The translations under genes and the position numbers were made by a program. Under the pieces are notes generated by a model. The model saw only the letters and a program-made list of their open reading frames with translations. It was not told the DNA's origin and did not search any database. A stretch of DNA of 64,000 bases from Leptospira biflexa serovar Patoc strain 'Patoc 1 (Paris)' (GTDB lineage: Bacteria; Spirochaetota; Leptospiria; Leptospirales; Leptospiraceae). The number at the start of each line of letters is the position of its first letter. Positions within the stretch are counted from its first letter, which is position 1. The stretch is taken from NCBI RefSeq assembly GCF_000017685.1, contig NC_010602.1, positions 1,877,501 to 1,941,500 on the forward strand. The letters run 5' to 3'. This document shows positions 9,881 to 18,859 of this stretch, in pieces.

Positions 9881-10008
9881 AATGACTATTCCATATTGCC
9901 TAAATTGGCGATTCTGTCGAGAATAAAGAAAGAATCAGGTTCCTTTCCCCAAGGAAGGGTTGACTCTAGAATTATGTCCCTTTAAACTGGGGACAGAGGG
10001 AGAGTTTT

Positions 10009-12042
10009 TTGCGAAAGTTTGTCACTACTATCTTTCTTTTGGTCTGCACCCAAATTTTACCTCTAGACTTTCCCAATTTTTCTTTGGGTGAAGAGAATGC
10101 CAAGGAAGAATTCAAACGGGGACTCACTTATAAAAATTTAAGAGAGTATTCTGCCGCAAAAGAACGTTTTCAAAAAGCTGTTAATTTAAAAAAAGATTTC
10201 CATTTAGCTCGGCTTGAGCTATCCAATAACTACTATTTGTTAGGCGAATGGGAGGAAGCTCTCGATGAATTGGAAATTTTAGCCACTAAGGCTAAAAATG
10301 ATTTACTCATTTCCAATAAAATAGAAACACTACGGCTTGCCATTGCAGGTGGTGTGACGGAAAAAGAAAAAATATATTTTAAAACCATTGAAGGAGATTC
10401 CATTCGTGGTTTCCGATTTCGTAATCCTGTTGATATAACATTTGATGAAGACGGAAATTTTTATGTGGCTGGATTTGATACATCCAACGTCATTAAATTC
10501 AATGCAGCAGGAACTCCAATTTCTAATTGGAGAGGCGGAATCACTCGTAAACTAGAAAGGCCAGTCTCACTTGTATATCAAAACCAAAAAATTTATATCG
10601 CTGACTTTCTTCGTGATGAAGTTTTGATTTTTGATTTAAATGGTAGTTTTTTATCTTCCATCGGCGGACCAGGCAAAGGACCTGGTCAATTCAGAGGCCC
10701 CTCTTCCATTTGTTTTGATCGATCTGGTAATTTATTTGTAGCGGATTCAGGAAATGGTCGAATCCAAAAGTTCAATTCGAATGGGCAATTTGTATTAGAA
10801 ATTTCTGGAATGGGAAATTCAAAATTAATCAATCCATCTGGGATTACGGTCGATGCAAATAAACTGTATGTAGTTGATAAAGACAAAGTTCAAGTACATA
10901 TTTTTGATGGTGATGGTAATACTTTGGAAACCATCTCCAAACCTGAATGGAAAAAACCTCGTAATATCAAAATTTTAGAAAATCAAATATTTTTAACTGA
11001 TGAACTCACTGGTATATGGACCTACTCTCTGTTAAATGGTGATTGGACCCAACTTCCTAAATTTCGAGATAAAAAGGGTGTATATCGAGTATTATTTCGG
11101 CCATTTGCGGCCAATATGGATGGGACGGGAAGTTTATATTTCGTTGATTTTGGAAAACATAGAATCGATATATTTTCCCAAAAAAACAATCTCCTATCCA
11201 ATTTGGATTTGAAAATTGAATCCATTGATACCTCTGATTTTCCCAATATTCACATTTACACTCGAGTCAAAAACAGAGGTGGAAAAGAATTGGTAGGAAT
11301 CGATCGATTAAGTTTTCGAATATTCGAGAATGATAATATGACTCCCTTATTTTCACTCGCGAATAAAAACAAAGTAAATGAAAAATTGAATCTCGCTATC
11401 ATATACGAAAATAGTGAATCTTTAAAAAAAGGAAAACTGAGCTTAGAGGATGGACTATTCCCCCTGTTTCGTTCCTTACATGATACGGATCACGTGGCGG
11501 TTTATCGTGCAGGAAAAGATAGCCAGCTCATCTTGCGAGAAACCGTGTCCCTCCGAGATATTTTGGCAAAAATTAGAGACGGCCAACCAGAAGAGAAACA
11601 TAATTTTGGAAAGGCAAGTATCGCCGCTTTAAAAAAGTTATCAATGGAAATTGGTCCAAAAGCCTTGGTTTATTTAGTTTCAAAAGAGGCAAAAGAAGAT
11701 AGTTTTTACCAATACCAAAAATCAAGAATTGTCACTTATGCAAAAGCCCACTCCATTCCTATCTATGTATTAACAACCAATCCAAATCCATCCTATGAAG
11801 AATCCTGGTCAGATATCACAAGTCCTACCAATGGAAAGTATATCTATTTGGATGGTGAAGGTGAGGAACGTGAATTGTACAAACAATTCAGATCGCATTT
11901 GGATTATCGTTACATCCTTTCTTACAAAACAGACACAAATCCAGAACTCATCAACCGGTACATCAAAATTGGAATTGGAGTGAATCATCGAGGGGTCAAA
12001 GGCCGAGATGAAGGAGGTTATTTTGTTCCAGAACCTCGTTAG
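10009..12042 (+). CDS. Secreted TPR / NHL-propeller / VWA-like protein
   Basis: 677 residues. The start is TTG, preceded by AGGGAGAG at a 5-base spacing. A signal peptide (about 1-19) leads to two TPR units (about 28-100), then NHL-type beta-propeller repeats (about 125-390) with recurring phrases such as DRSGNLFVADSGNGRIQKF. The last 270 residues resemble a von Willebrand A fold: a hydrophobic strand runs into ENSES where a MIDAS would read DxSxS, and later ALVYLVS and IPIYVLTTN look like core strands. The Asp-to-Glu change makes metal binding doubtful. It overlaps the next gene by 20 bases. It is probably a periplasmic or surface scaffold; the function is unknown. Confidence 0.75.
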   Translation: MRKFVTTIFLLVCTQILPLDFPNFSLGEENAKEEFKRGLTYKNLREYSAAKERFQKAVNLKKDFHLARLELSNNYYLLGEWEEALDELEILATKAKNDLLISNKIETLRLAIAGGVTEKEKIYFKTIEGDSIRGFRFRNPVDITFDEDGNFYVAGFDTSNVIKFNAAGTPISNWRGGITRKLERPVSLVYQNQKIYIADFLRDEVLIFDLNGSFLSSIGGPGKGPGQFRGPSSICFDRSGNLFVADSGNGRIQKFNSNGQFVLEISGMGNSKLINPSGITVDANKLYVVDKDKVQVHIFDGDGNTLETISKPEWKKPRNIKILENQIFLTDELTGIWTYSLLNGDWTQLPKFRDKKGVYRVLFRPFAANMDGTGSLYFVDFGKHRIDIFSQKNNLLSNLDLKIESIDTSDFPNIHIYTRVKNRGGKELVGIDRLSFRIFENDNMTPLFSLANKNKVNEKLNLAIIYENSESLKKGKLSLEDGLFPLFRSLHDTDHVAVYRAGKDSQLILRETVSLRDILAKIRDGQPEEKHNFGKASIAALKKLSMEIGPKALVYLVSKEAKEDSFYQYQKSRIVTYAKAHSIPIYVLTTNPNPSYEESWSDITSPTNGKYIYLDGEGEERELYKQFRSHLDYRYILSYKTDTNPELINRYIKIGIGVNHRGVKGRDEGGYFVPEPR

Positions 12043-14035
12043 CCGAAAACTCAAATTTTTATCTGTTTTGGTATTGGGATTCACTACCAATATTATTTTT
12101 GCTGAAAGTACAGCCTTGGAAGATATTGCAGAGGCAAAAATTTTTCAATCGGGAAACAATTGTAGGAAAGCAATACCACTCTATCAGTCTGCCTTACAAA
12201 AAAATAGGAATTCAATCGATGCTAAATTAGGAATTGCTGACTGTAGTTATAAATTAGGTTCGTTTAAAGAAGGTAAAAAGTTTTATTTAGAAATCTTACA
12301 AAGAGAATCTAAATTTATCCCTGCTGTTACAGGTTTATCAGAAATTTATTTAGTTGAAAATGACTTTAAATCAATCAATGAATTAATCCAACCACTACTT
12401 TCGGAATTTCCGAATCACAGTGGCCTAAGAATTACAGAGGCAAAGTCCCTTTTGAAACAAGGGAAAATTGATTCTGCTTTATATAAAATAAAAAGTTTAT
12501 CAGAAAAATTGGATGAACCTTCAGATTTATTACGTATGTTAGCTGAGCTCTATTTCTCAAAGAATCATTATGAAGATGCATTAAATACTGTTGATTCCTA
12601 TACAAAAAAAGAGCCGAATGATCCATCTGGATTTTCGTTTAAAGCTAAAGTCTTATTATATCAAAATTACTTTAAGCCTGACGCATTATTATCAATTTTA
12701 CCTCTGGTAAAAGAATCACTCGATAATGCACTTAATTTAGATGATAAAAATGAAGAAGCACGTTTTTATTCTGTGTATCATGATCTGATCCTATCGAATG
12801 CAAACAATGACAAAGGATTAAAAACCAAAGCTTTTAAAAGAATATATGAATTAGCTCGTGAATTTCCTGACAATCAAATGTATCATAGTTTGGAAGCAAA
12901 CATTGCATGGGAGTTGGGCGAAACAAAATTTGCAGCTTTCCATTACCGAAGGGCATTGTCTCTAGATGATTTAGATGAAGTTTTAAGATTTGAGGCTGAA
13001 GAATACTCCATTGAGTTCGAAAAAGAGGAATCTAAACTGAGACGGGAACTAGGTGAATATAGAAAGGACCGTTTTTATTCAGAAAAACATTCGTTATACC
13101 ACCAAAGTAGCCTTTTTCATTTATTTCGTGCCCGAGATTTAAGTGCACAAACTCCGATCATCCGCAGAGAATTATTAGATTTTTATAATCAGTCAGGTGA
13201 CGCAGTAAAATACACAAATTTATTACTTCGTTTACGGGAAGAAGATCCAAATTCATTTAAATTACAAAACAAATTAGAATTTGTAATCAAAAACATTAAA
13301 GATTCCATCGAATTTAAAGAAGGTTATATTCAAATTGATGCAAATTCAGTTGCGAATCATTCAGTTCGATTTAGTCCCGAAGTATATGTATTTGATTTAG
13401 AATCGATTTCACCTTTTCCTTATCATTTACAAGCGGGAAGATTATTTGCAGAAGCAATTAGATACCAATTAAAAAATATGTTGTCTGTCCGTGTGATCGA
13501 AGGAAGTGAATTCAAACAAATTCGAGCATTACTAAAAGAATCAAGTTACCATCCATTCTCTCAAACCATTCCCTTTACCATTGACAATCTCCACCACTTA
13601 GATACAAAAAGACGAAATGCGACAAAGATCCGTTATGTGGTTCATGGTCGTTACCAAATTCAGAATGGAGACATTAAGTTTGAAATTTCTGTTTATGATC
13701 GGGATTTACTGAAGGACATTGTGACTTGGAAAACAAACCAAAGGGGCCGGGATAGTTTACCTACCATTGTTCATAGAATTGCAGAAAGAATCAAAAATAC
13801 CTTACCCATCGAAGGTAAAATATTAAAAATAAAGAAAGATGAAGTCATCATTTCACTTGGAAAAGATGACGGTCTTAAACCCAATTCAAAACTCCTTTTC
13901 CAAAGGAGAGGAAAAACGTTATTTGAAGGTGATATTTTGATATTAGGTAAATCCATTGCAAGTATCAAACCAAAACAACGAGGATGGGAAAAAGAACTTG
14001 CTACTGGAGACGATGTGGTTCTATCAAAGGACTAG
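12023..14035 (+). CDS. Secreted TPR protein with FlgT/CsgG-like C-terminal region
   Basis: 670 residues from the TTG at 12023. An AAGGAGG lies at 12011-12017, five bases before that TTG; the in-frame ATG at 12008 would place the ribosome site inside the gene, so TTG is preferred. A signal peptide (1-27, ending IIFAES) precedes many TPR-like helical pairs (about 35-400). The C-terminal third has a segment resembling the outer-membrane assembly fold of CsgG or FlgT, ending in a small beta domain (GKILKIKKDEVIISLGKDDG). The 20-base overlap with the TPR/NHL/VWA-like gene means tight co-expression, and the two products may act together in the envelope. Family placement is by pattern only. Confidence 0.7.
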   Translation: MFQNLVSRKLKFLSVLVLGFTTNIIFAESTALEDIAEAKIFQSGNNCRKAIPLYQSALQKNRNSIDAKLGIADCSYKLGSFKEGKKFYLEILQRESKFIPAVTGLSEIYLVENDFKSINELIQPLLSEFPNHSGLRITEAKSLLKQGKIDSALYKIKSLSEKLDEPSDLLRMLAELYFSKNHYEDALNTVDSYTKKEPNDPSGFSFKAKVLLYQNYFKPDALLSILPLVKESLDNALNLDDKNEEARFYSVYHDLILSNANNDKGLKTKAFKRIYELAREFPDNQMYHSLEANIAWELGETKFAAFHYRRALSLDDLDEVLRFEAEEYSIEFEKEESKLRRELGEYRKDRFYSEKHSLYHQSSLFHLFRARDLSAQTPIIRRELLDFYNQSGDAVKYTNLLLRLREEDPNSFKLQNKLEFVIKNIKDSIEFKEGYIQIDANSVANHSVRFSPEVYVFDLESISPFPYHLQAGRLFAEAIRYQLKNMLSVRVIEGSEFKQIRALLKESSYHPFSQTIPFTIDNLHHLDTKRRNATKIRYVVHGRYQIQNGDIKFEISVYDRDLLKDIVTWKTNQRGRDSLPTIVHRIAERIKNTLPIEGKILKIKKDEVIISLGKDDGLKPNSKLLFQRRGKTLFEGDILILGKSIASIKPKQRGWEKELATGDDVVLSKD

Positions 14036-14576
14036 AATAAAACCTTGAAACATATGTAAGTAATGCATCGGAAATTCGAATTTCTTTTTCCTTATCCAAA
14101 GTTTCCAGTTCTAATTGGCAAATGTTCCCATCCATATAAAGAGAGATCACCTCTTCTTTTAAAAAACACTCAGTCAAGATCGGGCGTAATTTTTTGAAAT
14201 CCTTTTTTTCTAAAATTAATTTTCCTTTCGAAAATTCATAATTGGATTGAATGCGATGGATATTTTGGTTTGGGGTCAGTTTCCATTCGAGATCTACATT
14301 GGGATAAAAGTATACATTCCCCTTCTCATACTGAAATTCACCCTTGGATAAAGTTCTTTTGATCACTTCATTTTCAAAACGTAGGGACTCGGTATCAGAT
14401 TGATTGCGGTCTAAAAAACTAACCTGAACTTCTCCGATACCATTCTGTTTCTCAACCATTCGAACAAAAAGAATCTGTTCTTTCCCTAGGACTTGAGATT
14501 CTTCCTGGATCCTTTGTAAGACTTCTTTTGAAAGACCGGGAGAAAGGTTCTTCTTTTTTTTGAAAAATAATGTCAT
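14001..14576 (-). CDS. Hypothetical protein, 191 residues
   Basis: I do not recognise this protein. The start MTLFFKKKKN is basic, with no signal peptide or membrane helix, so it is probably cytoplasmic. The body is rich in charged alternating strands (EVQVSFLD, GNVYFYPN, GKLILEKK). Its last 35 bases overlap the convergent TPR gene. It starts 27 bases from the divergent SRPBCC gene. Coding is supported by length, an in-frame start and Leptospira-like codon use. The extended overlap with a well-supported gene slightly lowers confidence in its exact end. Confidence 0.6.
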   Translation of the reverse strand: MTLFFKKKKNLSPGLSKEVLQRIQEESQVLGKEQILFVRMVEKQNGIGEVQVSFLDRNQSDTESLRFENEVIKRTLSKGEFQYEKGNVYFYPNVDLEWKLTPNQNIHRIQSNYEFSKGKLILEKKDFKKLRPILTECFLKEEVISLYMDGNICQLELETLDKEKEIRISDALLTYVSRFYSSPLIEPHRLQ

Positions 14577-14603
14577 TTTCTTACTTTCTCCCTTCTAAAC
14601 ATT

Positions 14604-15095
14604 ATGGATACATTCATTTTCCAATCCCAATTTCCAGTCAAACGCGAGGATTTGTTTGCCTTTCATGAAAGACCGATTGGATTTGAAACTTTGATGCAAG
14701 CAAATAAAGGCATTCGTGTCTTACAAAAACCGAATTCCCTTGCCGTCGGTGAAACGGCAGTTTTAAAAGTTCCCATCCTACCTTTCCTTTCCACGATTTG
14801 GATCGCAAAACACACAAAATACGAAAAAAACAAACTATTCCAAGACAACCAAGAAAAAGGCCCTTTTCTCAAATTTTTACATACACACCGATTTTTGGAT
14901 GTAGAAGGAAACACAAACCAATCCATTTTATCTGATGAAGTTCAAATCAATTTTTACGTATGGCCCATTTCTAAATACTTTCTTTATCCTATGTTATATT
15001 TGATGTTTCGAAAAAGGCATCAACTAACAGCTGATTTTTTATCTGTAAAACACAAATTAATTTTTAGCGGGTATACGAGATCCGTAATCAATTAA
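14604..15095 (+). CDS. SRPBCC-superfamily protein (cyclase/dehydrase-like)
   Basis: 163 residues. The opening FIFQSQFPVKREDLFAFHE and the later GPFLKFLHTHRFLDVEG are typical of the helix-grip SRPBCC fold found in polyketide cyclase/dehydrase-like and SulA-associated proteins, which enclose hydrophobic ligands. No catalytic residues can be assigned and there is no signal peptide. The C-terminal YFLYPMLYLMFRKRHQ is usual for this subgroup. The last 39 bases overlap the convergent methylglyoxal synthase gene. The ligand is unknown. Confidence 0.65.
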   Translation: MDTFIFQSQFPVKREDLFAFHERPIGFETLMQANKGIRVLQKPNSLAVGETAVLKVPILPFLSTIWIAKHTKYEKNKLFQDNQEKGPFLKFLHTHRFLDVEGNTNQSILSDEVQINFYVWPISKYFLYPMLYLMFRKRHQLTADFLSVKHKLIFSGYTRSVIN

Positions 15096-15491
15096 CTGTC
15101 GATTGTATTCCTTATCCATTAGAGGAGAAGAAATCAAAAAATCAGCACTGGATCTATTGCATGCCATTGGAATATTATACAATACTGCGATTCGCAGGAG
15201 TGCTTTGACATCTGGGTCATGGGGTTGTGCTGATAGTGGATCCCAAAAGAATACCATAAAATCTATCGAATCTTCAACGATTTTCGAACCAATTTGTTGG
15301 TCACCACCTAAGGGACCAGAAATGAAACGAAATACGGGTAAACCAATTTGTTCATGGATCAATTTTCCTGTTGTCCCAGTCGCGGAAAGATGGTGTTTGC
15401 TTAAAGTTCCCTTATTGTATTTCACCCAATCCAATAGATCTTCTTTTCTGTTGTCATGTGCAATGAGAACGATCTTTTTAGTCGTCTCCAT
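15057..15491 (-). CDS. mgsA: Methylglyoxal synthase
   Basis: 144 residues from the ATG at 15491. It converts dihydroxyacetone phosphate to methylglyoxal and phosphate, a bypass of lower glycolysis. Family motifs are complete: IALIAHD-like IVLIAHDNRKED, ATGTTG, SGPLGGDQQIG with the catalytic Asp, and FFWDPL. An in-frame ATG at 15512 would add seven residues but has no ribosome site, whereas AGAG lies just before 15491. It overlaps the convergent SRPBCC gene by 39 bases. Confidence 0.93.
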   Translation of the reverse strand: METTKKIVLIAHDNRKEDLLDWVKYNKGTLSKHHLSATGTTGKLIHEQIGLPVFRFISGPLGGDQQIGSKIVEDSIDFMVFFWDPLSAQPHDPDVKALLRIAVLYNIPMACNRSSADFLISSPLMDKEYNRQLIDYGSRIPAKN

Positions 15492-15562
15492 TTTTCTCTG
15501 AATTAATACCATAAATTGATAGTTCTTGCCAATATCCAGGATTCAAGGAAAGTTTCCCTGAA

Positions 15563-16363
15563 ATGGTAAATCCACACCGATTTTTTTGGATCATGTTCGT
15601 CCTTTGTTTCCCTACCTTCGTCTTTGCGACTGACTCCATGAAAACGGGAGAACCGAGGGTAGAATCGATTTTACCCTCAAAACCCGAATCAGGTTCTCCT
15701 TGGGGGGATACGAGCCTGTCCGTGGATACCATACCAGTCCTTGATCTCGTGGATGAAAAAAATTCACAAAAACGCTGGCAGGATGCGAGTAAAGAATACT
15801 CTCTTGCTTTGGAAGGATTTGAGTCTGGGAAAAAAGGAATCGAAAAACGAAGAGAAGATTTCAAAAAAGATATATTTTACGAAGATCGTTATGAGTGGCA
15901 GAAAGTAAGTCGCAGGGAAAATAAAGAAAAAGAATTCCAAAAGCAACTTTATGATCTTAGATCGCAAACAACCCTACGATTGGTAAAAGCGATGAACGTT
16001 TTGGATAAAATTGAAAATCCAAAGGTAAAAGAAAGTGCATCCTATCTGGACCTAAAGTCTGGGATTTATCGTGAGTACATCAAACACCAGGAATTTTTTA
16101 AGAATTATTTACAAGTAATTGATTTTACCCATCGATACATTGAAATTTCGTCCAAAAATGAAATGGAAGCCGAACCCCATCGATTGCTTGCCCTTTCATA
16201 TGAAAAAATGGAACAAACCGCCCAACGATCCAAAAACCAAGAACTCTATTATGAATTCAAAGAACTAAAGAAAAAACATCTATTACGTTTTGCGGAACTA
16301 CATTATGGCCGCGAATCAAAAGAATACGCGGCAATTGAGGAAAAAGTGGCTAAGGATTTTTAA
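15563..16363 (+). CDS. Secreted helical protein resembling flagellar coiling proteins FcpA/FcpB
   Basis: 266 residues. A signal peptide (1-22, ending TFVFAT) precedes a proline/serine-rich spacer and an all-helical, highly charged body (about 60-266). Phrases such as YEDRYEWQ, LKSGIYREYIKHQ, EAEPHRLLALSYEKME and LLRFAELHYGRESKEY match my recollection of the Leptospira FcpA/FcpB family, the sheath proteins that coil periplasmic flagella. No alignment was possible, and the gene could be a third paralogue rather than either one. There is no flagellar gene nearby; it converges on a coiled-coil gene two bases away. Export to the periplasm is well supported; the flagellar role is inference. Confidence 0.55.
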   Translation: MVNPHRFFWIMFVLCFPTFVFATDSMKTGEPRVESILPSKPESGSPWGDTSLSVDTIPVLDLVDEKNSQKRWQDASKEYSLALEGFESGKKGIEKRREDFKKDIFYEDRYEWQKVSRRENKEKEFQKQLYDLRSQTTLRLVKAMNVLDKIENPKVKESASYLDLKSGIYREYIKHQEFFKNYLQVIDFTHRYIEISSKNEMEAEPHRLLALSYEKMEQTAQRSKNQELYYEFKELKKKHLLRFAELHYGRESKEYAAIEEKVAKDF

Positions 16364-16365
16364 GT

Positions 16366-17217
16366 TTAAAGAAGGCCTAATTTCTTTTTTAATGCCCGAT
16401 TTTCCTCTACCAATTCCTTAATTTCTTGTTCCGTATATTCAAAGAGTCGATCCTGCGCCCTTAGAATTTTATCCAAATTCATCTCTTCAATTCGGGAATA
16501 ATTCAAAACTTCTTCCGTAGCTTTTTGTAATTCAAGAGCTTGTTTTAATTCTTTTTCCCTAAGTTCATCCAGCTGTTGGATTGCCTTGACTCTTTCATGA
16601 AGTTCAATGAGTTCTTGGTTCTTCATATCGTTTACTTTTTCCAATGCAGAATTGATACCCGCTTGGGAACGTTTTACCAATTCCTCATATTGGAGAATAG
16701 AACGTAAGGCTTCGTTTTCTTTTTTGGATTCTTCGTATTCTTGGTGGGCTAAGGAAAATACACCTTCAAAAAACCCCACATTTTCTAAACAGGAATTGCC
16801 GATATCCAATGCAGCTGCTTTATAAGACTCAGATTGGATGGTACGATCCAAAATCATTCTGAGTTCTCTCACATGGAGAGGATTTTCCAAAACAAGGTAT
16901 TTCGGATGGGATTGTACTATCTCCTGGATTTGATTGGTACCATCCTCTGAGGATATGAGGATCAATGGAACAAAGGGACTGACTTCCCATTGGCTTTCAA
17001 TTTTGGATTGGATTTCCTTCCATTCTTTGAATGTCACCTGGAGGAAAAGGATATGGATATCATTGGGTGTGATGGTGATCTGATCCAATTCTAACAAACC
17101 AATTTGATTGACTTGGATCTTGATTTTTGAATGTTTCCAAAGCTCCACGGGAAACGGACGGCCCTGGGAAAGATTCCAAATGTAAGAAGTTTTCAAACCC
17201 GATCTCCTAAATGACAA
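16366..17217 (-). CDS. Coiled-coil protein with degenerate receiver-like N-terminus
   Basis: 283 residues. Residues about 50-140 follow the strand pattern of a response-regulator receiver (DIHILFLQV, PLILISSEDG, KYLVLENPLHVRELRMIL). The usual phospho-acceptor Asp is absent after the third strand and the conserved KP is changed to ENP, so phosphorylation is unlikely. The rest (about 165-283) is almost continuous coiled coil ending in KELVEENRALKKKLG. There is no signal peptide. It lies 49 bases downstream of the lptF/G gene on the same strand and may be co-transcribed with miaB-lptF/G. Function unknown. Confidence 0.6.
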   Translation of the reverse strand: MSFRRSGLKTSYIWNLSQGRPFPVELWKHSKIKIQVNQIGLLELDQITITPNDIHILFLQVTFKEWKEIQSKIESQWEVSPFVPLILISSEDGTNQIQEIVQSHPKYLVLENPLHVRELRMILDRTIQSESYKAAALDIGNSCLENVGFFEGVFSLAHQEYEESKKENEALRSILQYEELVKRSQAGINSALEKVNDMKNQELIELHERVKAIQQLDELREKELKQALELQKATEEVLNYSRIEEMNLDKILRAQDRLFEYTEQEIKELVEENRALKKKLGLL

Positions 17218-17266
17218 CTACTCTCTATGGGACCGTAGACAGGGGAATTTTCTAGCAAATTTTGTA

Positions 17267-18859
17267 TTATTTCTTCTTCGAAAAGCGATTTTTTACAATT
17301 TCCCATTTGTTCTCCCACCTGTCTCGTAATCGGAAATAAAATCCTAATTTGTTTCGGATGGATTCTGGTAATTTTGCATCCGTTCTTGAAATCATGATAT
17401 AGATGGATAGAGTTGCGATGACAATATTGGCCGACCAAGGTCCCACCCAATCAGGAACATTCTCTTTATAAGAAATGCCTGAACCAAAGATAAAAAAAGT
17501 ATAGTAGATGAGTAAAAATACCACTGCGAGCGTGAAACTCATCCCCTTCCCAGAACGTTTGACAACAAGCCCAAGGGGAAAGGATAAAAAGAAAAATATC
17601 TGACAGGAAAGTGGTGTTGCGAACCGTTTGTGGATTTCAACGTTAAAACCAGTTAATGTTTTTTTGGATTCATTTAGGAGTTCGGATAATTGAGTGAACA
17701 AAGCAAATTTTTGCGCCATTTCCTCTTGGTTTCCTGAATTGGCACCCATGATGATTTCATATTTAAATTGTTCCACCATTTGTTTTAAACCACCAACACC
17801 TTTGATCGACAGACCGTATTCCTTTAAGATCTCAAGGCCAGGTATCTTTTCTAATCCTTCCGATTCTATCGCATTTCGAATCTCGATTAACATAGGTAAG
17901 GAGAATGTATCAGGTTTTACATTGATGCTGAGTGTTTTACTTTCTTTTTTTGCTGGAGTGTTATAGTCCATTTCTCCATTCATAAAATTTGTGATTCCAA
18001 TCGCATTGGTTTCCGGATCCCATTCAATCACGTAACCTTTTTTCAAACGGACAGATTTTTCGTATTCACCTGCGGCATTCTTTTTTTCTACAAGTAGACC
18101 TTCTTTGGCATTGATGACTTGTAACATTTTTGATCCACCCATGGGAACTGCTAAATTGTTCACCATAATGAAGTCAGTTCCAGCGGCAGATATGGCCCAT
18201 TCTCTAATTTGTACGTTACTTAAATTTCCTTCTTCATCCACGCCACCCGAATACATGGTACGACCTTTTTCAGAAAAAAAATCCTGGGTTTTATCTCCAG
18301 AAAATTGACCTGGTTGGATGGCAAGGAGCGGGTTATAAGTAGCTATCCAATTATCAAAGTCTTTCATCTTACGAGTGTTTTCTGGTCCTAAATAAAAATT
18401 AAGGTATCCAACGATCAGAGTCATCAGAAAACCAAATACCAAAAAGTTGCTATAAATATAAGGAAATGATACACCGGAGGCACGCATGGCTGTGATTTCG
18501 GAATCGCCAGACAACCGTCCTGCTGCCATGATCCCAGACATAAGACAAGCCATAGGTATCGTCATCGGCAAGGTATTCCCAAAAACATATCCCATATAGT
18601 CCAATAAACGGAAGAAATCGACACCCTTTCCAACAAATAACCCAATCATTTTTTGGATCGCAACTGCCATATAAATCATGGTAAAAAACGATAACGCGAC
18701 GAGAAAGGGGCTTAAAATCTCTTTTAAAATATAAATCCTAAGGATGGATGGTCTGAACCGTTTCCATTTTCCTAAACGATCAGTATCCACCATAAAACCT
18801 GGTGGCAAATCATCTTTGGAATGAACCCTAACGGTTCTTAGGTCAACTGGTTTAGACAA
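17267..18859 (-). CDS. LptF/LptG-family lipopolysaccharide export permease
   Basis: 530 residues. A 40-residue cytoplasmic extension is followed by the YjgP/YjgQ layout: helices at the N-terminus ([15 protein letters not shown], then [32 protein letters not shown]), a large periplasmic beta domain, and C-terminal helices. LptF and LptG form the membrane part of the ABC transporter that lifts LPS toward the outer membrane; which of the two this is cannot be decided. The start is TTG, with AAGGGA seven bases before it inside the end of miaB, and the genes overlap by 8 bases. Linkage to a tRNA-modifying gene looks organisational. Confidence 0.88.
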   Translation of the reverse strand: MSKPVDLRTVRVHSKDDLPPGFMVDTDRLGKWKRFRPSILRIYILKEILSPFLVALSFFTMIYMAVAIQKMIGLFVGKGVDFFRLLDYMGYVFGNTLPMTIPMACLMSGIMAAGRLSGDSEITAMRASGVSFPYIYSNFLVFGFLMTLIVGYLNFYLGPENTRKMKDFDNWIATYNPLLAIQPGQFSGDKTQDFFSEKGRTMYSGGVDEEGNLSNVQIREWAISAAGTDFIMVNNLAVPMGGSKMLQVINAKEGLLVEKKNAAGEYEKSVRLKKGYVIEWDPETNAIGITNFMNGEMDYNTPAKKESKTLSINVKPDTFSLPMLIEIRNAIESEGLEKIPGLEILKEYGLSIKGVGGLKQMVEQFKYEIIMGANSGNQEEMAQKFALFTQLSELLNESKKTLTGFNVEIHKRFATPLSCQIFFFLSFPLGLVVKRSGKGMSFTLAVVFLLIYYTFFIFGSGISYKENVPDWVGPWSANIVIATLSIYIMISRTDAKLPESIRNKLGFYFRLRDRWENKWEIVKNRFSKKK

